From a virus: a stretch of DNA of 28,729 bases. Location of the stretch: the IMG/VR virus record IMGVR_UViG_3300043425_000972, positions 1-28,729 of that record; one strand, given 5' to 3'. Position 1 is the first letter of the stretch. Every line of letters starts with the position of its first letter. The notes beneath the pieces are model-generated. The model saw only the letters and a program-made list of their open reading frames with translations. It was not told the origin of the DNA and ran no database searches. Shown in pieces: positions 1 through 6,755 of the stretch. Made by a program: the position numbers and the translations under genes.

Positions 1-29
1 ACGATTAGCGTCAGTCCGATGGTTGTCAT
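1..29 (-). CDS. Start of an unidentified leftward gene (partial)
   Basis: Only the first ten codons are present (MTTIGLTLIV) before the window edge. The ATG overlaps the TGA stop of the upstream gene in an ATGA arrangement, the same coupling used elsewhere in this arm, which is the only reason for calling it. Nothing can be said about its product. Confidence 0.45.
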
Positions 30-322
30 TTAATCCATCCTCCGATGCGTACTTCGGTCGCTTCGACATTGATGCCTTGCTCCGTCATCCAGTAATCGAG
101 CGCGATTTCAAACGATTCGTGGTCTTCGGGGTCTAACAGCCTGATGCCTTCGATGTCGGTGACGAGGAAAGTCTGCGGCTTGCACCACCCGAAGAATCCG
201 AGCATGCCCGTGATGACCCATTCGTTGCCGTTGTGGCTGATGCGAACATCTTCAAACGAACCTTGTTTCGGGTCGTGTTCTGATTCATCACATCGGCGGT
301 CGTTAAATTCATCTTCAGTCAT
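26..322 (-). CDS. Hypothetical acidic early protein, 98 aa
   Basis: A 98-residue protein, strongly acidic at the N-terminus (TEDEF..., ESEHD) with a hydrophobic, Trp- and Gly-containing middle (around residues 36-52: WVITGMLGFFGWCKP). There is no signal peptide, catalytic motif or family that I recognise. The start follows a GGAG ribosome site seven bases upstream, and a GATTAAAC variant of the recurrent octamer lies just before that site. It is the penultimate visible member of the leftward operon and is translationally coupled (ATGA) to the partial gene beyond it. The reading frame is convincing from context, but the function is unknown. Confidence 0.8.
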   Translation of the reverse strand: MTEDEFNDRRCDESEHDPKQGSFEDVRISHNGNEWVITGMLGFFGWCKPQTFLVTDIEGIRLLDPEDHESFEIALDYWMTEQGINVEATEVRIGGWIK

Positions 323-338
323 AATTTGCTCCGTTTAA

Positions 339-599
339 TCAGCGTTGAGTAACGGTGATAATGGTTGGGGTCGGTTTTTTTTCTGCATGCGGCTTGGTGG
401 AACAAACCGCAAACTGGTGTCCGTGTTTACGGACAACGCAGTCTGCGACCTGTTGGGTGACGCGCTTGGTGCGGATGCGACAGGTTTCGGTCGGCATCCA
501 CCCAAGCAACGCCGACCGCTTGCCATCGCCGTTGATGACGATGACAAGCGAAGCCGATGGATATTTGTTCAAGATGTCCACGACTTCAGCGGCTTTCAT
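339..599 (-). CDS. Hypothetical small basic protein, 86 aa
   Basis: An 86-residue protein. Its N-terminal half looks like a small alpha/beta fold: KAAEVVDILNKYPSASLVIVINGDGKRSALLGW, an amphipathic helix followed by a beta strand. The C-terminal half is basic. The ATG overlaps the stop of the upstream 80-residue gene (ATGA), so the two are likely translated together. Its own TGA stop is followed at once by TTAAAC and the next Shine-Dalgarno. I do not recognise a family and see no catalytic residues. Confidence 0.75.
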   Translation of the reverse strand: MKAAEVVDILNKYPSASLVIVINGDGKRSALLGWMPTETCRIRTKRVTQQVADCVVRKHGHQFAVCSTKPHAEKKPTPTIITVTQR

Positions 600-838
600 G
601 CGGCGACTTCCGTGTTGCCGAACATGCCCTTTGCGGTGAGCGCGAGAGCTTCCATCATGTCGGCGAGTTCTTCGGCGGTGTAGCCGTCATTCAGCGCGGT
701 GATGGCGGTACGCATCGGGATGAGGTAGTCCTCCTCCCTTCTTGCGTCCTTGTTCTTGTCCATCGCCAAGACGGCGAACATCAGGACGGCATTGGCGAAA
801 GACGAGTTCATTTCTTTTTTCATGGTTTCTTGGTTCAT
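596..838 (-). CDS. Hypothetical helical early protein, 80 aa
   Basis: An 80-residue protein predicted to be almost wholly helical: an N-terminal Lys/Met-rich segment, a short hydrophobic helix (residues about 14-26, ANAVLMFAVLAMD), then a charged stretch and a C-terminal helix (AEELADMMEALALTAKGM). The hydrophobic helix is too short and too interrupted to call a membrane segment. An AGGAG site lies upstream of the ATG. It follows the ADP-ribosyltransferase-like gene by 28 bases in the same operon and overlaps the next gene by four bases. Function unknown. Confidence 0.75.
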   Translation of the reverse strand: MNQETMKKEMNSSFANAVLMFAVLAMDKNKDARREEDYLIPMRTAITALNDGYTAEELADMMEALALTAKGMFGNTEVAA

Positions 839-866
839 AGTGCTTCTCCTGTAGATGGGATTTGTG

Positions 867-1508
867 TTAGTTGCGTTTAACCATTACATCTAAATCGACT
901 TGCTTTGGAATCCAAACGATTTCTTCTTCTTGCCTATCGGTCAGGTAGGCGATTGCCTTGCTCTTGGGGATGGTGATTTCCCAAACAGGAAGATGGTCAT
1001 CTTCCTCCCTGAAACGGCGCGAGAACCACTCGGCAGTCTCTTGCTTCAGCGACCACGACAGCCCATCGGGTGTGCCGCCACGGTACACGGTAATCATATC
1101 GGGAAGTTCCGAAAGAGTGTTGAACACATCCTTGCCAATGAACGGCTTCAAGATGAGTTTCCACAGCCCGAAGTTCTGATAAATATTCTCGCTGTCCGTC
1201 CAAACATCGCGCACGATTTCGGGATACTGGTCGGCGGGAATCATTTTGCGGTAGCGTTTAATCACCTCGATGCGCCACGGGCGTTCGTACAGAGCAACCA
1301 TGCGGGGGAAGTTCTTTTCGGCGATTGCTTTGCGCATGGCTTCGGACTTGTGTTGGAACATGGCGTTGGCATGTGCCGACTGCCATTCGTCCCCGTAGTA
1401 GGGGACGCAATAGACGAGAGGGTGTTGCAGTACAGTCCAACCGTTGTCCATCGTGAACAGGAAGCGTTTCAGTTCGGGGTGAAGGTCTTCAACAACAGGT
1501 GCGTCCAT
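867..1508 (-). CDS. Putative ADP-ribosyltransferase-like early protein, 213 aa
   Basis: The C-terminal half carries the layout of arginine-type mono-ADP-ribosyltransferases (R-S-E class): VYRGG with Arg143, a GLSWS strand with S-x-S at 151-153 followed by a helix (ETAEWFSRRF), and an acidic EEE at 194-196 (RQEEEIVWIP) in the place of the catalytic ExE. The N-terminal 130 residues are helical and unassigned. Family knowledge: phage enzymes such as T4 Alt and ModA use this fold to modify host RNA polymerase and ribosome proteins. That role here is inference. I chose the ATG at 1508, preceded by GGAGG, because an upstream in-frame ATG at 1562 lies inside the promoter. The gene has its own strong TTGACA/TATACT promoter. 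No N-terminal secretion signal is seen, so it would act inside the infected cell. Confidence 0.6.
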   Translation of the reverse strand: MDAPVVEDLHPELKRFLFTMDNGWTVLQHPLVYCVPYYGDEWQSAHANAMFQHKSEAMRKAIAEKNFPRMVALYERPWRIEVIKRYRKMIPADQYPEIVRDVWTDSENIYQNFGLWKLILKPFIGKDVFNTLSELPDMITVYRGGTPDGLSWSLKQETAEWFSRRFREEDDHLPVWEITIPKSKAIAYLTDRQEEEIVWIPKQVDLDVMVKRN

Positions 1509-1532
1509 AAGTGCCTCCGTTAGCATTGTAAT

Positions 1533-1562
1533 AGTATAGACGATACAATGTGCGATTGTCAA
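1533..1562 (-). promoter_or_regulatory. Sigma70-type promoter for the ADP-ribosyltransferase-like gene
   Basis: On the minus strand TTGACA (1562-1557) is separated by 18 bases from TATACT (1538-1533). An inverted repeat with arms ATTGTA (1525-1530) and TACAAT (1544-1549) spans the -10 box and is a candidate operator. The GGAGG ribosome site and ATG follow about 25 bases further on. Confidence 0.7.
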
Positions 1563-1596
1563 TAGGTAATTAGTATTATTTTTTCAGGGACTGCGG

Positions 1597-1776
1597 TCAT
1601 CGTTTTTTGGTGTCTTCGTTCCATGCCGAAATCCAAATGCTCAGACCAAGACACACGATGCCCCACAGCGCGGATGGGATGACCTCCTTGGGATAGGCGA
1701 AGGTCAGCGCGAAGATGAAGAGGAAGAGCGCGGTTGCGCCCAGTAACAGGGAGAGGTAGTACAGGGCTTTGTTCAT
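1597..1776 (-). CDS. Small two-helix membrane protein, 59 aa
   Basis: This 59-residue protein has two hydrophobic segments, about residues 5-25 (LYYLSLLLGATALFLFIFALTFA) and 33-52 (IPSALWGIVCLGLSIWISAW), joined by a short YPKEV turn and ended by a charged tail (NEDTKKR). It is therefore likely an inner-membrane hairpin. The ATG overlaps the TGA of the preceding gene (ATGA), which fixes the start. A holin is one possibility for a small two-helix phage protein, but no endolysin is nearby and its place in the early arm argues for another membrane role, such as superinfection exclusion. It is the last gene before the promoter of the ADP-ribosyltransferase-like gene. Confidence 0.75.
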   Translation of the reverse strand: MNKALYYLSLLLGATALFLFIFALTFAYPKEVIPSALWGIVCLGLSIWISAWNEDTKKR

Positions 1777-1943
1777 GGGTGTCCTTGGTGGATTGGCTGT
1801 GAATGATTTAAACGCTCTGCTTTCGGCGGAGCGGTGTCGGGGCGCAGTTGCTCGACTGCGGCTTGATGGTTGATGTACGCCACCTTCCAATCGAGCAGAC
1901 GCTCGACTGGGGTGGGCTGACGGGTGTCAGGCATGATAATCAT
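1773..1943 (-). CDS. Hypothetical protein, 56 aa
   Basis: A 56-residue soluble protein (MIIMPDTRQ...), with a central helix (VERLLDWKVAYINHQAAVEQL) and a Pro/His-rich tail. The start at 1943 is chosen because its ATG overlaps the stop of the upstream gene in an ATGA junction; the stop in turn overlaps the next start. An internal ATTTAAAC copy of the recurrent motif is read here as Leu-Asn. No family recognised. Confidence 0.65.
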   Translation of the reverse strand: MIIMPDTRQPTPVERLLDWKVAYINHQAAVEQLRPDTAPPKAERLNHSQPIHQGHP

Positions 1944-2281
1944 TCGCCATCCTCCGACTCGATAGGGAACATTTGGTCGGCAACGATTTCGATGGTGTCC
2001 CAGTTCATTCCGATACTGGCATCGTGACCGTCTTCGCATCCAACCAAGACTTGAAACGATTCCTCATCGTTTAAATCTTCCCGAATACTTTGGACATCTT
2101 CGATGCTCCAAGCAAACATGACGGTGTGTGTTTCGAGAATTCTGACCCACTCGTTCAGTTCATCGAGCGTTTTCCATCCCGAATGTTTGCGGTCGCCGGA
2201 CGGGTCGATTTCGGGGAGCATCCCCTCAAGGTCGGCGATGGCACAGCGCATGACGGACACGATTTGATTTTGAGTGTTCAT
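1940..2281 (-). CDS. Hypothetical acidic early protein, 113 aa
   Basis: A 113-residue acidic protein that looks like a compact alpha/beta domain: an N-terminal helix (QIVSVMRCAIADLEGML), a central helix-rich part (GWKTLDELNEWVRILETH) and an acidic C-terminus ending PIESEDGE. Its ATG follows the motif directly (GTTTAA then ATG), so the octamer variant at 2280-2287 supplies the stop of the upstream gene and the spacer before this start; GAGGG just upstream is the ribosome site. I do not recognise a family. Confidence 0.8.
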   Translation of the reverse strand: MNTQNQIVSVMRCAIADLEGMLPEIDPSGDRKHSGWKTLDELNEWVRILETHTVMFAWSIEDVQSIREDLNDEESFQVLVGCEDGHDASIGMNWDTIEIVADQMFPIESEDGE

Positions 2282-2470
2282 TTAAACGCCCTCCTTTGCT
2301 TCATCGAATCTGCTGAAGTCGGTGACACCGCATTCGTAGCCCGACTTGTATGTTTGGTGGAAGACATCGCCACGCGATTGCGCTTCCTCGACAGATTTTT
2401 CCTCGCCGAAGTTGCGACCATCGAAGTAGCCACGGGCAAACCAGTATTGCTCTAGGTATGTGGTTTTCAT
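2282..2470 (-). CDS. Hypothetical protein, 62 aa
   Basis: A 62-residue protein rich in aromatic residues and glycine (YLEQYWFARGYFDGRNFGEE). The YWFARGYFDG segment recalls short phage proteins with a repeated Gly-aromatic helix, but I cannot place it. The ATG is preceded by AAGGAAG-TTTAAAC, so an exact octamer (2471-2478) forms the ribosome-site spacer. The stop codon TAA also lies in a copy of the motif, which makes the gene bounded by it on both sides. Confidence 0.75.
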   Translation of the reverse strand: MKTTYLEQYWFARGYFDGRNFGEEKSVEEAQSRGDVFHQTYKSGYECGVTDFSRFDEAKEGV

Positions 2471-2472
2471 GT

Positions 2473-2688
2473 TTAAACTTCCTTTTGTTCGGATGTTATT
2501 GGGACATACTTTGTGTGAAACTCAACAATCAGGCGCGGGAGATATTCGCCCACGGTTTCCTGAATCCAGTCTTCAAATCCGTTATCGAGGTGCTTATTGA
2601 AAACTTCTTCTGCTTTGTTCGGATTAAGGCTGAAGATTTTCTCGTAGTCTGTGGAGGTGATGACGATATGGACTTGGTTAGAAGTCAT
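2473..2688 (-). CDS. Hypothetical protein, 71 aa
   Basis: A 71-residue protein with an N-terminal beta strand (VHIVITST) and a helical middle (NKAEEVFNKHLDNGFEDWIQETVGEYL), ending Glu-Val. The stop is the TAA inside an exact GTTTAAAC. The start has AAGGAGA upstream, itself overlapping the 3' end of the preceding gene. The region is visibly more A/T-rich than the head genes. Function unknown. Confidence 0.75.
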   Translation of the reverse strand: MTSNQVHIVITSTDYEKIFSLNPNKAEEVFNKHLDNGFEDWIQETVGEYLPRLIVEFHTKYVPITSEQKEV

Positions 2689-2690
2689 TG

Positions 2691-2966
2691 CTATTCTCCT
2701 TGTTTAAATGAAATAACACTGGCTTTGATTTGCTTGTCGTAGGTGACGGCGAGGAACGCATACTGCCCCGATTCGATGTCGGTGATGATGCGCTCAAGCG
2801 TTGACGGACGCACCGACTTGCACGATGAGTGGAACAACGGATTGACACCGGCTTTCTTTGCGCGAATGACGAATGCCCGTTTCGGAAACAGAATCGTTTC
2901 GTCACTAAGCACGGCTTCTTTCAGGTCGCCGGTCTTGATGCCTTGGATGATTTGATTGCGGTTCAT
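2691..2966 (-). CDS. Hypothetical basic protein, 91 aa
   Basis: A 91-residue protein with an N-terminal helical segment (NQIIQGIKTGDLKEAVLSDE), a Lys/Arg-rich strand region (RAFVIRAKKAGVN) and a C-terminal part that looks like two strands (YAFLAVTYDKQIKASVISF). The ATG overlaps the stop of the upstream gene (ATGA). Near its 3' end TTTAAAC is read as Phe-Lys-Gln and lies immediately before the next gene's ribosome site. No recognised family. Confidence 0.75.
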   Translation of the reverse strand: MNRNQIIQGIKTGDLKEAVLSDETILFPKRAFVIRAKKAGVNPLFHSSCKSVRPSTLERIITDIESGQYAFLAVTYDKQIKASVISFKQGE

Positions 2967-3163
2967 GCAGACTCTCCCTTGGTAGATGCGGTTGCAAGCA
3001 ATGGCTCATTGCTGTTCCAGTCGTAGATTTTCACGGTCAATCCGTCAGCGGTTTCTTCGATGCGAATGCTGTACTTGTTGATGCCAAGCCACAGCGGATT
3101 GTCCTTCCGGATGTTGATGATGAAGTCGTTCTGAGACGAATGGTCTTTGGTAATGAATGGCAT
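2963..3163 (-). CDS. Hypothetical protein, 66 aa, first gene after an early promoter
   Basis: A 66-residue, probably all-beta protein (FIINIRKDNPLWLGINKYSIRIEETADGLTVKIYDWNS). It is the first gene downstream of a TTGACA/CATACT promoter at 3187-3215, so it should be among the most strongly transcribed genes of this arm. The start has AGGAG upstream. Its stop overlaps the next start (ATGA). No family recognised. Confidence 0.75.
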   Translation of the reverse strand: MPFITKDHSSQNDFIINIRKDNPLWLGINKYSIRIEETADGLTVKIYDWNSNEPLLATASTKGESA

Positions 3164-3186
3164 TGGATTCTCCTGAGTAGATGATT

Positions 3187-3215
3187 AGTATGGGCGTTAT
3201 TTGTGAACCTGTCAA
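3187..3215 (-). promoter_or_regulatory. Sigma70-type leftward early promoter
   Basis: On the minus strand TTGACA (3215-3210), a 17-base spacer and CATACT (3192-3187, four of six matches to consensus). The ten-base string ACCTGTCAAC covering the -35 box is shared with the leftward promoter at 8222-8249, suggesting a common regulator. Confidence 0.6.
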
Positions 3216-3248
3216 CTGAGTGACAGAATTATTTGTTGATGTTTAAAC

Positions 3249-3518
3249 TCAAAACTTTTCCCACGATTGAAGCGGCTCGGCTTTGATGGTGAATTGTTTG
3301 TCGGCATGCTCAAGGCATTTAATCGGGAAGTAATGCCAGTCCCCGTCATCCAGTTGGACTTTAATCCACCCTAGCCCACCATGAAAAATTGAAACTTCGG
3401 GAGCGAGAATTTCTGCGCAATGCCCGTTCCATTCTTCTTGGTCAGAACTCCATCCAAAAATTTCAAGCGAGTCGGGCTTGAAGATTTTTACCTTGTCGCC
3501 TTTCTTGAAAGTGGTCAT
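3249..3518 (-). CDS. SH3-like hypothetical protein with EPLQSWE tail, 89 aa
   Basis: An 89-residue protein that begins FKKGDKVKIFKP, the usual first strand of SH3-barrel/KOW-like folds, and continues with beta-type segments (GLGWIKVQLDDGDWHYFPIKCLE). It ends with EPLQSWEKF. The neighbouring 182-residue protein ends EPLQSWERL and also contains a KGDKVIV strand, so the two are paralogues or share a domain. The start has AGGAGAAAG upstream, and the stop is followed directly by an exact GTTTAAAC. The role is unknown; an adaptor or nucleic-acid-binding function would fit the fold but is inference. Confidence 0.75.
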   Translation of the reverse strand: MTTFKKGDKVKIFKPDSLEIFGWSSDQEEWNGHCAEILAPEVSIFHGGLGWIKVQLDDGDWHYFPIKCLEHADKQFTIKAEPLQSWEKF

Positions 3519-3536
3519 TGCTTTCTCCTGTTTAAA

Positions 3537-4085
3537 CTAGAGACGCTCCCATGACTGGAGCGGCTCGTCTTTGTCGATGGTGAACACGGGAACAGCAGAA
3601 GATGCTTTCGGTTTCGGTGCGTCACCCGTGTACAGTTCAAGGCAGTCAATGCCGTACCACCATTGTCCTGTCTCGGTTTTGAGCAACACATCGCTGAAGC
3701 CGATACTTTTTTCATAGCTTACTTCGTACACCTTGCCAAGCGTTCCGTCCATGCCGCCGCCTGAAGCCCAATGGGGAATCGTGCCTTCGGCATGACGGGC
3801 AACGATTACCTTGTCGCCTTTCCGAAAATAGGCGGTGTCTCCGCGCTTGATTAAACGCAATACAGACGGAGGGAATCCGTAGTTCACGCCGCTTCCGCTT
3901 GGATTGTTTGCCGCTCCAAATCGGATGCCCGTTGTGCTGATGGATTCAATCGTGAAGCATTTGCCCACATAGGAATCCATAACAGGCGACCACCCGTTGT
4001 TCCAATTTTTGCTTCGGCGAACATTCGTGCCGTTGCGCTCGACAAGGACGGTATCACCGACCTCAAAACCTTTTGGGACTGCCAT
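3537..4085 (-). CDS. Two-domain SH3-like hypothetical protein, 182 aa
   Basis: A 182-residue protein that reads as two tandem SH3/KOW-like barrels: the first at about residues 5-80 (FEVGDTVLVERNG ... TIESISTTGIRFG) and the second at about 85-150 (YFRKGDKVIVARHAEG ... GKVYEVSYE ... LLKTETGQWWYGIDCLELY). The C-terminus ends DEPLQSWERL, matching the tail of the 89-residue downstream protein (EPLQSWEKF). The start has GGGAGAAA upstream. The stop TAG abuts the octamer at 3530-3537. A duplication within or between the two genes seems likely. Function unknown. Confidence 0.8.
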   Translation of the reverse strand: MAVPKGFEVGDTVLVERNGTNVRRSKNWNNGWSPVMDSYVGKCFTIESISTTGIRFGAANNPSGSGVNYGFPPSVLRLIKRGDTAYFRKGDKVIVARHAEGTIPHWASGGGMDGTLGKVYEVSYEKSIGFSDVLLKTETGQWWYGIDCLELYTGDAPKPKASSAVPVFTIDKDEPLQSWERL

Positions 4086-4100
4086 GATTGTTTCTCCCGT

Positions 4101-4484
4101 TTAAATGATGCCTTGCTCTTTGGCGGCGGCGTAGATGATTGCGTCCATGCGCTTTTCGGTTTCATGGAACATGTGATTGCACGGCTCGGAAAATCCACCT
4201 TTGTAGCGAATCATGTAATCGTTTACACGCATTCCGAAGACGCGACTGAAAGACCGCGCACGATTCCACAGCCCGTTGTTGTACAGGTCGTAGTAAGCGT
4301 TGGATGCGATGCGGAAGGTTTCGAGGTTGCGGTTGCGCGACTTGTTCGGAACAGAACCCGAAGGCGGCACAAGCGCATTCAGCGCGTTTGCCATCCATTG
4401 GAGACGACCACGCCGATTCCAGTAGGTGTAGGTCGGCATGTCGTGCGGCTTGGTAACGATGTGCGGAAGAGACAGTACGGTCAT
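4101..4484 (-). CDS. Hypothetical basic protein, 127 aa
   Basis: A 127-residue basic protein rich in Asn, Arg and Tyr (NRRGRLQWMANALNALV, NKSRNRNLETFRIASNAYYDLYNNGLWNRARSFSRVFGMRVNDYMIRYKGGF). It is mostly helical and may bind nucleic acid, but I see no catalytic pattern. The start is preceded by AGGAGAAAA. The stop is ATT-TAA inside a GTTTAAAT-type motif copy (4099-4106). Function unknown. Confidence 0.8.
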   Translation of the reverse strand: MTVLSLPHIVTKPHDMPTYTYWNRRGRLQWMANALNALVPPSGSVPNKSRNRNLETFRIASNAYYDLYNNGLWNRARSFSRVFGMRVNDYMIRYKGGFSEPCNHMFHETEKRMDAIIYAAAKEQGII

Positions 4485-4513
4485 GGTTTTTTCTCCTGAG
4501 TTTAAACGGATGG

Positions 4514-4717
4514 TCAGATGTCGTTGGCAACGCAGTAGCGAGTCTCGGCTTCATAAGCCTTCTCTAAACTGCACTGGTAATGCGGAAACTTCCGCTTGAA
4601 AATCTTGTTCAGGTATCGATAGCTGATGCCCTTTCTCCATGTCAGGGCAATCAGGTCAGACGGAGTGAATGATGAGTTCAATGCTTTGATGATGTCGATA
4701 TTGGTGATTGGTTTCAT
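4514..4717 (-). CDS. Hypothetical basic protein, 67 aa
   Basis: A 67-residue protein with a helix-turn-helix-like layout: IDIIKALNSSFTPSDLIALTWRKGISYRYLNKIFKRKF, where a first helix is followed by a short turn and a basic helix. This could be a small DNA-binding protein, but the match is by eye only. I chose the ATG at 4717, which has AGGAG eight bases upstream, over an in-frame ATG at 4927 that would overlap the preceding gene by about 150 bases. Exact octamers lie upstream (4733-4740) and downstream (4500-4507). Confidence 0.7.
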   Translation of the reverse strand: MKPITNIDIIKALNSSFTPSDLIALTWRKGISYRYLNKIFKRKFPHYQCSLEKAYEAETRYCVANDI

Positions 4718-4772
4718 GGATGAATCTCCTGAGTTTAAACAGATGGTTGGTGATGGTGCGGAGAGGGGCGGC

Positions 4773-5573
4773 TTACGCCGCCACCTCTTGCCACAGTTGG
4801 TTGATGCGCTTGATGCTCGATTCCTTGGTGTCGTGCAGTTCGCGCTCGTCCTTGATGGACGGGATGAAGACATCGGCTTCGGGATAGGCATCCTTGTAGT
4901 TGGTCGGCATGCCATAGCATTCGTCATAGTACGGGCTGACGATTTCCTGAACCCGAAACATCAGGCGGCGAAGGAAGGACGGATGGGCGAGGGCGAAGCT
5001 GACGCGACCCCAGTCGAGGTCTTCTTCAGGGCGTTTAACTACTACGCTGAACAGGTTGCGCTTGTTGCCGCCTGAGCGATTCGCGCTGTTGCACACGGCG
5101 ACCAGTTCGACACGGCGCAAGCCGTCACCTTCGATGGAGTCGATGAGGTTCACGATAGCCGCGCCCCGATTCATAATCTGTGTCGAGGAGGTGTGCGCCC
5201 CTGCCGACACATTCATGTAGATGCGAATGATGGGCTTGGGTGCGCTCATGCCGTCATCTATGGGCATGAACATGTCTTCGGGAATCCCTGCCGCATGGGC
5301 AGGGATGCAGGGGAACACGCCCACGGGGGCGATGTCCCACATCGGAGCGGCTTCCATCTTCTGACGGGCGGCGGTCTGATACAGTTCTTCGCGGAGAGCA
5401 GGGACACCCTGCTCTGCGAGTTTAATCGCCTCATCAAGCGAGGCAGACCCGTACCATTCGGGCGAATCCTTCCCTTTGGAATCGCACCGCTTCCAACCTT
5501 TGTTGGTCGGCTTGGTGCGTACATCATGGAGCAGTTCGTCCCATGAACGGGCGTGGTAGGTGATGTCAGTCAT
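4773..5573 (-). CDS. vWA-like partner protein of the AAA+ ATPase, 266 aa
   Basis: A 266-residue protein. The N-terminal part (1-65) has the phage-type pattern SWDELL ... GW ... SLDEAIKLAEQG. Residues about 115-245 look like a von Willebrand A-type Rossmann domain: strand IIRIYMNVSAG (118-125, with Asn where the metal-binding DxSxS aspartate would be), helix RGAAIVNLIDSIEGDG, strand RVELVAVCNSA. It resembles phage proteins usually encoded beside CobS/MoxR-like ATPases. Family knowledge: MoxR-type ATPases act with vWA proteins to remodel or load metal into targets. Here the gene follows the ATPase by nine bases, so a complex of the two is likely. Its ATG is placed by GAGG-TTTAAAC-ATG, the octamer serving as spacer. 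Confidence 0.6.
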   Translation of the reverse strand: MTDITYHARSWDELLHDVRTKPTNKGWKRCDSKGKDSPEWYGSASLDEAIKLAEQGVPALREELYQTAARQKMEAAPMWDIAPVGVFPCIPAHAAGIPEDMFMPIDDGMSAPKPIIRIYMNVSAGAHTSSTQIMNRGAAIVNLIDSIEGDGLRRVELVAVCNSANRSGGNKRNLFSVVVKRPEEDLDWGRVSFALAHPSFLRRLMFRVQEIVSPYYDECYGMPTNYKDAYPEADVFIPSIKDERELHDTKESSIKRINQLWQEVAA

Positions 5574-5582
5574 GTTTAAACC

Positions 5583-6674
5583 TCAGATGGTGGGGATGGG
5601 CGGAAGACGGGCGATGTCCGATTGCGACATCGATTTAAACAGGGTGAACTTGGCAACCTTGTCGATGGGCATGCCTGCGGCGAGCAACTTGCCGCCGTTC
5701 TGCGATGCACGGGGGCTGATGACAAACGGCATGCGGTGTTCCGCGACAACCTTGCGAACGGCTTGCACATAGCGCGTCCACACATCGTTCGGGGTGATTG
5801 CCAGTTCGAGGGTTTCATCATAGACGAACGGGATGAACACGAAACGGTCGAGCGTGGCGGCATCCAGTTTCGACCGACCGATGTACTGCGAATCCGCGCC
5901 GTTGCCGTAGGTGTTCGCGGCGGCGATGATAACGAAGTCGGGGTGGCGTTTAACCGTGCCGCAGGGGAAAGCGGCGAGGTCGTTGGCGGCGATGGCGTTG
6001 AAGGCAAGCAGGGCTTGCGCAGACGAACCATCGATTTCATCGAACAGGAACACGCCGCCTTCGGTGTACGCACGGTACAGGTCGGTCGCCATGTAGTCGC
6101 CCGATGCGTTGATGAATCCTTGCAGTTGGTACGCCATGCCAACCGCGCCAGTCGAATAGAACGGGAGGTCGAGAGCGGCGGCGGCTTTCGATGCCACGGT
6201 GGTCTTGCCCGACCCTGCACCGCCGACCAAGTAGATGTTCGTGCGAACCGACAGGCACAGCAGGATGTCGGGGAAGGCTTCGTGATGGTGACCATCGATG
6301 ACCTTGATGGCATCGTCTTTCTTCACCTCGATGCGGTTGACGCGATGCACCTGAACGGCTTCGATGGCGGCGGCGACAGCGGCATCGGTCGCGGCTTTCT
6401 TCACGCCCTTGGCGATTTCCGTGACCTTCTCACGGGCGGCTTCGACCAGTCGCTCGGTCACAGGTTGGCGCAGTTGCTCGGCGACCTCGGCGGCGGTGAC
6501 AGTCGGCGGCACGGGTTGCGCGGCGACAACGGGAGCGGCAACGGGTGTGCCGTTGTAGATGGCAATCAGGGCTTCGTCAGACTGGGCAGGGCTTTTGCCG
6601 ATACTGGCGGCGTGAAGGCGCAGGGTGGCACGGTCTTGGTCGTTCAGGGGCAGGGAATAGGTCGGTGCAGTCAT
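5583..6674 (-). CDS. MoxR/CobS-like AAA+ ATPase, 363 aa
   Basis: This is an ATP-driven remodelling enzyme. Visible motifs: Walker A GGAGSGKT (about 151-158), Walker B GGVFLFDEID (206-215), sensor 1 with ANTYG (253-257), arginine finger in LDRF (275-278) and a sensor 2-like SPRASQNGGK (321-330). Residues 1-130 are a helical, Ala-rich extension. The pre-Walker segment and the GFINASGDY insert before Walker B match MoxR/CobS-type ATPases (dynein/MoxR clade). I chose the ATG at 6674 (MTAPTYSL), which has GGAGA upstream; a longer frame to 6731 lacks a ribosome site. The genes downstream (vWA-like) and upstream (SprT-like protease) suggest a chaperone-protease module acting early in infection. The substrate is unknown. 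Confidence 0.85.
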   Translation of the reverse strand: MTAPTYSLPLNDQDRATLRLHAASIGKSPAQSDEALIAIYNGTPVAAPVVAAQPVPPTVTAAEVAEQLRQPVTERLVEAAREKVTEIAKGVKKAATDAAVAAAIEAVQVHRVNRIEVKKDDAIKVIDGHHHEAFPDILLCLSVRTNIYLVGGAGSGKTTVASKAAAALDLPFYSTGAVGMAYQLQGFINASGDYMATDLYRAYTEGGVFLFDEIDGSSAQALLAFNAIAANDLAAFPCGTVKRHPDFVIIAAANTYGNGADSQYIGRSKLDAATLDRFVFIPFVYDETLELAITPNDVWTRYVQAVRKVVAEHRMPFVISPRASQNGGKLLAAGMPIDKVAKFTLFKSMSQSDIARLPPIPTI

Positions 6675-6755
6675 GGGCATATCTCCAAGTGATGGGTGTG
6701 GAACAGGGGGAAAATGTTTCCCGTGGAACATCCGCCACGGGTCGGCGTTTAAACA

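Noticed and set aside
5622-6692. 356-residue plus-strand frame opposite the AAA+ ATPase
   Set aside because: It is antisense to a gene with clear Walker motifs, has no ribosome site, and contains Gly/Arg/Asp-rich shadow text.
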